Source of the DNA: Stramenopiles sp. TOSAG23-2
Lineage: Eukaryota; Sar
Length of the DNA stretch: 13,286 bases
NCBI GenBank assembly: GCA_900128395.1
Contig: LT649809.1
Span: 1-13,286, forward strand
Reading direction: 5' to 3'
Shown here in pieces: positions 9,401-13,286 of the stretch (its first letter is position 1; each line of letters opens with the position of its first letter). The notes under the pieces were generated by a model that was not told where the DNA came from, did not search any database, and saw only the letters and a list, made by a program, of their open reading frames with translations. The position numbers and the translations under genes were made by a program.

Positions 9401-9869
9401 TAATTTCTGATTTTGTTTTGACAATATCACGTTGTATATTTGCAATAAATGTATCAGCACGATTTAATGAAGCCTCGTCTGGAAAATGTTCATTTAAATA
9501 TGCAATTGGATCAAAATCTTCTTGATCCAATGGATCATCAGAGGGGCACACTTCACGCATGGATTCTTGCAAGTCATCGCTAAATAATGAAAAATCCATA
9601 CTTTGTCCAATCACATCATCAATTTCTTTAATAGCTTTTTCAACACCATTAATATGTTTTGTTAATTTTTGTAATACTGGGTGAACCTCTGGATCATCTT
9701 CTGTTGTCCTATCATATATTTTATTTATATTTTTTGGTTGTGTTGGATTGATGGATGGTGGTATTGTAAAGGTGTCATCGTCGTCGTCGTTGGTGGTGGT
9801 GGTGGTGGTGGTGGTGGTGTTAGTATCATCAATGATATCAATATCGTTAGGTGATGTTGTATCTGTCAT
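6467..9869 (-). CDS. VPS53: VPS53, GARP/EARP tethering complex subunit, three exons
   Basis: Exons on the minus strand are 9869-8623, 8373-7186 and 7070-6467, giving 1012 residues; both junctions are in phase 2 and restore conserved text. Exon 1 carries the coiled N-terminal domain: FDPIAYLNEHFPDEASLN, AIKQLYSKVKDIKSKAQESE, HDIKLLDNAKTNLQTSITTL and QYREAGNLLQAVNELYNYF. Exon 1 to 2 rebuilds YEEKYGNVFPRDWC, and exon 2 to 3 rebuilds FLPQYTTTIYKCKKICEEGA, before the C-terminal EGAQQLLLDTQSLK, YTKVVVREIGKAEAILKLV and LMNLKGIKKNEQDNFLEQY. VPS53 helps tether endosome-derived vesicles at the trans-Golgi (GARP) or recycling endosomes (EARP). The protein is longer than the animal form because of a Thr/Asp-rich N terminus, an Asn/Asp-rich insert near 318-345, other polar loops, and a Gly/Asn/Lys-rich tail. 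The stop is TGA. Confidence 0.96.
7071..7185 (-). other. VPS53 intron 2 (115 bases)
   Basis: The donor is CACA|GTAAGTATAAT and the acceptor CAAACAG|ATATACT. Without splicing, the exon 2 frame ends at a TAA formed inside the donor (7184-7182). With splicing the frame continues as Q-Y-T-T-T into the conserved C-terminal domain. A (TA)n run lies near 7085-7100, just before the acceptor. Confidence 0.93.
8374..8622 (-). other. VPS53 intron 1 (249 bases)
   Basis: The donor is GAAGAAAA|GTATGT and the acceptor CACACAAAG|ATATGGC. The intron contains an eight-unit (GT)n run on the plus strand at 8471-8486, TA-rich stretches, and near its 5' end a second copy of the exon end and donor. The chosen junction is set by the restored EEKYGNVFPRDW, which matches VPS53 proteins. 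Confidence 0.92.
8554..8667. repeat. Tandem duplication (period 59) of the VPS53 exon 1 end and 5' splice site
   Basis: Positions 8554-8608 and 8613-8667 are identical over 55 bases, separated by four bases. The unit holds the last 45 bases of exon 1 and the first 10 of intron 1. This gives two donors with the same local context, at 8622-8621 (productive) and 8563-8562 (inside the intron). Confidence 0.95.
9776..9826. repeat. Coding trinucleotide repeat in VPS53
   Basis: On the plus strand a (CGT)n run passes into (GGT)n. On the coding strand this gives eight consecutive Thr, mostly ACC codons, and then Asp (GAC/GAT) codons near residues 18-32. The GC-rich codon choice differs from the AT-rich rest of the gene and marks a slippage-prone microsatellite within the frame. 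Confidence 0.85.
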
Positions 9870-10095
9870 TTTGTTTTAATATTTTTTTTATTATTACTAT
9901 TACTATATTATTCAATTAATAAATAAAATGTGTAAAATCCCACACTATAATTTAAAATGGATAAAAAAAATAAAAAATTGAAAATTAAAATTAAAAAAAT
10001 TGATATACACTGTCTATATCAATATCAATATATATATACACGTATATATGAATGTGATCAATGGTATTGTACGTATATCTGTTATTTCTGTTGTT

Positions 10096-10127
<32 letters not shown>

Positions 10128-10175
10128 TTATATCCTAATTTCGATTCATTAATTCATTATTATTTTTGATTTTAT
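9870..10175. other. VPS53 upstream region with a (CA)15 microsatellite
   Basis: This is AT-rich DNA upstream of the VPS53 start, with A and TA runs and fifteen CA units at 10097-10126. The promoter should lie here, but no element stands out. A 70-codon frame at 9957-10169 is built from the A-rich and CA runs and is not a gene. Confidence 0.5.
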
Positions 10176-10625
10176 TAGCAGGGAGACATCATTACATAAC
10201 AGGTACACAGCACTGTAATATTTTATGAGGCTAGGAGTGTTAGGGTTAGGGTTCGGACATCATTACATAACAGGTACACAGCACTATAATATTTTATGTA
10301 GCAGGGAGACATCGTGTAATAGTCTAACATGTACATAAGCTATTTGAGATTTTTTTAGGATTAACAGGTACACAGCACTATATATCTTTGAGATCTTATA
10401 GTACACAGCCTTATAATTTTGGATTATATTAGTAGGGAGATATCATTAATCATTACATAACAGCAAACAGAAACAGAATTTTGAGATTATATATAAGATA
10501 GTAGTAGGGAGATAGGGAGATATCACTTAACCTAACAGGTAAATAGCACTGAAAATGTAGAATAAATTTTTGACATTATATTATAGTAAAACAGAAGCTA
10601 CACAGCACAGAACTATATCTTGTTC
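10176..10625. repeat. Diverged repeat cluster with an internal TTAGGG tract
   Basis: A unit of about 50 bases (GGGAGACATCATTACATAAC, then AGGTACACAGCACTGTAATA) recurs in whole or part. Two good copies are at 10176-10227 and 10255-10298. Fragments include AACAGGTACACAGCAC near 10363, TAGGGAGATATCATTA near 10433, TAACAGGTAAATAGCACT near 10534 and CTACACAGCAC near 10598. Between the first two copies lies TTAGGGTTAGGG (10240-10251). The copies differ in spacing and truncation, as in an old dispersed or subtelomeric-type repeat. No open frame runs through it. Confidence 0.75.
10240..10251 (+). repeat. Two telomere-type TTAGGG units
   Basis: TTAGGGTTAGGG is followed by TTCGG. Two units can occur by chance, but their place inside the repeat cluster is notable. 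TTAGGG is the telomere unit of many eukaryotes. Confidence 0.5.
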
Positions 10626-10879
10626 AGTACAAAATCCACCATCATCAACAACACATCTAAAATTCGTTAAAAGTGATGAAAAATGATGAAAATATATATA
10701 AGTCAGGCCATAAAACATGGTGGTGGGTGTACACATCTATGAATGATGATAGATGTACAATCATACATGGTAAACATAGACGACGACGAATTCGAAGAGT
10801 GAAAGTGAAGTGAAAAGAGTGAAGAGTTGGCGTGAAGAGGACGGTCATAACATACCCGATCAAAACATACGATACCCGA

Positions 10880-10970
10880 TCAATACATACGTGATCATAC
10901 ATATTATCAATACATACGTGATCATACATATTATCAATACATACGTGATCATACGTATTATCAATCGATC
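10880..10970. repeat. 27-bp tandem array upstream of the coiled-coil gene
   Basis: Three units start at 10880, 10907 and 10934, and a fourth decayed one at 10961. The unit opens TCAATACATACGTGATCATA and then continues to CATATTA. The third has one change (CGTATTA). Related CATACCCGATC and CATACGATACCCGATC strings precede it. Each unit holds TACGTGATCA. It lies about 110 to 200 bases before the start at 11081, so it may be a cis-regulatory array, or merely a minisatellite. Confidence 0.85.
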
Positions 10971-11080
10971 AATATAATACGCAGTCATAACATACGGGTA
11001 CGTGATACATACAAACAACGATCAATATTCCGTGGTCATACATAACAAAAACGATTCAATAATATAAATACACAATCATC

Positions 11081-11506
11081 ATGTCGGATGATGATTCAGA
11101 ATTAATACAAATGCAAGAATTATGGAATGATGCAAAAATGGAATTAAATCGTTTACGTAAATTAAAAAAAGTACAAGAAAAAAAATTACAAGATAAAGAT
11201 TCTAAAATTAAAGAATTAGCAAAAATGTTTGAAGAACGTAAACGTGGTATTGAACAAGCATTGTTGGAATTCAAAGGTAAAGAAAATGCATATAAAACAG
11301 AATTGCAAATAGTCAATGATAAATTGGAAGAAGAAGTGAAAATACGACGTGAAATGGAAGAAATGAAATATGATTTAGAATTTAAATTGGAAAATGAAAT
11401 GCAAAATTCTAATAATTATAAAATTTCACATGAAAAATTACAAATTAGTTATGAACATGTATTACGTGAATATACAGAAGGTAAAGAACGTAATAGAGGT
11501 AGGTAA
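11081..11506 (+). CDS. Coiled-coil protein, probably only a first exon
   Basis: From the ATG at 11081 the frame encodes an acidic start (MSDDDSELIQMQELWNDAK) and then a nearly unbroken heptad-rich coil full of Glu, Lys, Leu and Met (LNRLRKLKKVQEKKLQDKD, EEVKIRREMEEMKYDLEF). No globular domain or known family is recognisable. Read through, it ends at TAA after 141 residues (...KERNRGR). AGAG|GTAGGTAATG at the end fits this genome's GTAGGT donors, so the coding exon may stop at 11498 (phase 1) and continue elsewhere. I found no convincing continuing coil downstream in the window, so whether this is a whole short protein or a first exon is open. Confidence 0.65.
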   Translation: MSDDDSELIQMQELWNDAKMELNRLRKLKKVQEKKLQDKDSKIKELAKMFEERKRGIEQALLEFKGKENAYKTELQIVNDKLEEEVKIRREMEEMKYDLEFKLENEMQNSNNYKISHEKLQISYEHVLREYTEGKERNRGR

Positions 11507-11578
11507 TGAGGTATAGATAATTAGACAGATAGTGAAAAGTATATTTCATATAGAGAGAGATGAACTGATTATACCTAC

Positions 11579-11714
11579 CATGTGAACATGTTTCCCACGA
11601 TTCACCTGCATCTGTATGGCATATACCATCGCCGCATCTAACTGCCAGAGCAATATCCGACAATAGGAAAAAGAATGGCACCAAGACCATCAATATATAT
11701 ACATTTACTTTCAT
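11579..11714 (-). CDS. Secreted Cys-rich protein, first exon only
   Basis: From the ATG at 11714 the peptide has a clear signal sequence (MKVNVYILMVLVPFFFLL to about A24). A cysteine motif follows, RCGDGICHTDAGESWETCSH, with the spacing of small disulfide modules of the CGDGxC...E(S/T)xxTCxxDC type found in many secreted and surface proteins. At CATG|GTAGGTATAATC (donor at 11578-11577, phase 1) the cysteine pattern stops short of its expected last Cys and unrelated hydrophobic sequence follows, so the coding exon most likely ends here. The next exon would have to lie to the left, across or beyond the oppositely oriented coiled-coil gene; I could not find it. Confidence 0.6.
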
Positions 11715-11880
11715 GACTTTTTTTTTTAACGTTTTTTATACCTTTTTTCTTTCGTTAGAATGCACTATATAATCTAGAATGGCACCAAGACCATCAATAT
11801 ATATACATTTACTTTCATGACTTTTTTTTTAACGTTTTTTATACCTTTTTTCTTTCGTTAGAATGCACTATATATAATCT
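11672..11880. repeat. Near-perfect tandem duplication (period 104) of the Cys-rich gene's leader and start
   Basis: Copy one is 11672-11775 and copy two 11776-11880. They differ only in a T run (ten against nine) and one extra TA near the end. The unit contains the first 43 coding bases, including most of the signal peptide, plus about 60 bases of leader. Confidence 0.95.
11774..11818 (-). other. Decoy upstream ORF created by the duplication
   Basis: The copied ATG at 11818 opens a 14-codon frame repeating the start of the signal peptide. It ends in TAG (11776-11774) at the copy junction. As at the permease gene, it would matter only if transcription starts upstream of 11818. Confidence 0.6.
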
Positions 11881-12596
11881 ACTTAATGATTTTAAATTTA
11901 CAAAATGTAACGAAATAAAAAGAAAATAAAAGTTATACAAACATTAATCCGTACAATACTATATCAATTATTCAATTTCTTTTCACAAAGACATCGATGT
12001 ACATATAAAATATTTTTTAAATTTTACAAAATCTATTTTCAATATATGTTTTCTATGAAGAAAATGTGTACAGAAAAATGAAACAAAGAAACTGTCGTCC
12101 AACAAAAAAAATTGATAAAATAGGGGGCGAGATGGTGTTAATGATAGGGTTTTACAATTTACACACCAGCTCACAGTGTTTTTCACATATCCTTAGTATA
12201 AAAATAACTTATACACATATATTAACGTACAGTATGGAAATAAAGCAATGCACTAATATGAGAACATATATTTGTTAAGGCATCTATAAAGAATGTTAAC
12301 ATCGAAATAGACAATGTAAATGCATCTTGTATCATTATATAAAATGTATTAAATATATATACATGATAATGATAGATTTACGTAGCAATTAGAATATAAA
12401 ATTAAAGAAAAAGTGATGAGGAGATTTGGATATTCTTCTATCAAAAGAAGTTACAAGTAAAATTTAAAATTGAATGAATATCGATACACAGTAAATATAA
12501 ATGTTCTAAATACATACAACGCAAACAAGAACCATTTTACATCCAACATACGTTAAATATATATAATAAACAAAACAATATAATAATAAACCAACT
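11881..12596. other. AT-rich intergenic region
   Basis: I see no gene, repeat or RNA here. Open frames on either strand (for example 12066-12278) are short, lack family motifs and follow the AT-rich composition. The last 60 bases, rich in AAC and TATATA strings, should hold the promoter and leader of the gene that starts at 12597. Confidence 0.5.
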
Positions 12597-13286
12597 ATGG
12601 GATCGGGAAACTCGACACCTGCAAAAGTAAAACCAACAAATCCAATTGTGAAACAACTACTTAGTTCAGCGGATAATGATATAGAAAATAAGGATATACC
12701 AAGTGCTATTGAATCATATCAAAAAGCAGAAGCTATCACAACAGATGAAAAAGTGAAAACATATATACATTATCAATTATCGAAACTATTACCATCGAAA
12801 GACGACGATGTACGCGACGCTGAAGCAACCGTACCCAGCTCCCCATCTAAAAAAATACAAAAATCACAAGAAATTACAAATAAATTTGATCAATTATTTG
12901 AAGCTTTTAAAACAAATATTGCATCCCCAGCTACCTACAACGATGCCGTAGAAAATGTTAACATCATTATACAGATGGATCCACGACAAGTTATATCAAT
13001 CGGCACATATTTTAATAATTTAATGTATATATGTTTTCACTTTTTCATCTGTTGTGATAGCTTCTGCTAGAAAATATTATGATATTGTTAAAAGATTTAG
13101 CATTTGTTAATTTCCAAAATAATTTATCGATTGGGTTAAAAATTTCTTCGGAAAAACATAAAGAAATGGTTGATGCTATTACAACACATATTAAATGGAT
13201 GCAAGCAAGTGAAACGAAAGAATTATCCTTCACACAATTATATTTTTTCACTGATTATATATTAGATATATTAAAATTAATGTCAA
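12597..13286 (+). CDS. Putative N-myristoylated helical protein, 3' partial
   Basis: The ATG at 12597 opens MGSGNSTPAK, with Gly2 and Ser6 in the positions favoured for N-myristoylation, so membrane attachment is likely. Residues about 18-65 look like a TPR-type helical hairpin (IPSAIESYQKAEAI). I do not recognise a family. The first frame runs to a TAG-ended tail of poor quality (LMYICFHFFICC). A strong open frame starts again at 13061 and runs off the window (NIMILLKDLAFVNFQNNLSI, EKHKEMVDAITTHIKW). The simplest in-frame join is a 71-base intron 12990-13060 (CAA|GTTATA...GATAG|CTT). That donor is weak for this genome, and a GTTTTC donor near 13033 with an acceptor at 13100 is an alternative. 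Confidence 0.65.

Noticed and set aside
8613-9869. Exon 1 of VPS53 as a complete 418-residue protein
   Set aside because: The stop lies inside the intron, and the conserved text continues exactly across the splice to 8373.
6467-9869. A COG or other Golgi tether instead of VPS53
   Set aside because: Landmark strings (FDPIAYLNEHFP, RYAWWRRTVRKYEEKYG, EGAQQLLLDTQSLK) are in VPS53 order from start to end.
10240-10251. A true chromosome end
   Set aside because: Only two TTAGGG units, with ordinary genes on both sides.
10657-10929. Minus-strand 90-codon frame with repeated DHVCIDNMY
   Set aside because: The repeated peptide is only the 27-bp array read in frame; there is no gene signal around it.
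10880-10970. CRISPR-like array of 27-bp units
   Set aside because: The units are directly adjacent with no spacers, and the window is eukaryotic.
11983-12278. Overlapping frames on both strands
   Set aside because: Short, AT-driven, no motif, and the minus one has no ATG start.

Overview
The window is nuclear DNA from an AT-rich single-celled eukaryote. Coding frames are interrupted by short GT...AG introns, with donors GTATGT, GTAAGT and GTAGGT and lengths of 100 to 249 bases where I can place them well. The proteins carry Asn, Thr and Asp/Glu homopolymer stretches, and the non-coding DNA is full of AT, CA and GA microsatellites. The standard genetic code fits, because TGA, TAG and TAA all end recognisable proteins. 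The lineage cannot be fixed from this sequence. A rhizarian or foraminifer-like protist is my guess, with low confidence.

Layout. Positions 2-1152 (+) hold the 3' part of an ankyrin-repeat gene that also carries two Tudor/MBT-like barrels and has one apparent frameshift. Positions 1153-2469 contain two diverged tandem duplications and protein-like debris of a broken gene. A three-exon TauE/SafE-type membrane transporter gene lies at 2470-3927 (-). Its start codon and leader are tandemly duplicated. After a repeat-rich gap comes an intronless gene at 5272-6102 (+), for a single-anchor membrane protein with a discoidin-like (F5/8 type C) domain. Convergent to it is VPS53 at 6467-9869 (-), three exons and 1012 codons, which I can reconstruct with confidence. 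It encodes a subunit of the GARP/EARP tethering complexes. Positions 9870-11080 are a repeat-rich intergenic region with a diverged repeat family, a short TTAGGG tract and a 27-bp tandem array. A coiled-coil gene starts at 11081 (+). Facing it is a small secreted Cys-rich first exon at 11579-11714 (-), whose start is also tandemly duplicated. The window ends inside a gene starting at 12597 (+) for a protein with an N-myristoylation-type start.

The genes do not form a pathway. VPS53 (endosome-to-Golgi tethering) is the only clear housekeeping gene. The most striking theme is structural. At six places a segment of 55 to 151 bases is tandemly duplicated, and three of these copies cover a functional junction: two start codons and one 5' splice site. 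Each of these three leaves a decoy signal that would give a short or truncated product if used. Whether the duplications are real or assembly artefacts is the main question for this window.
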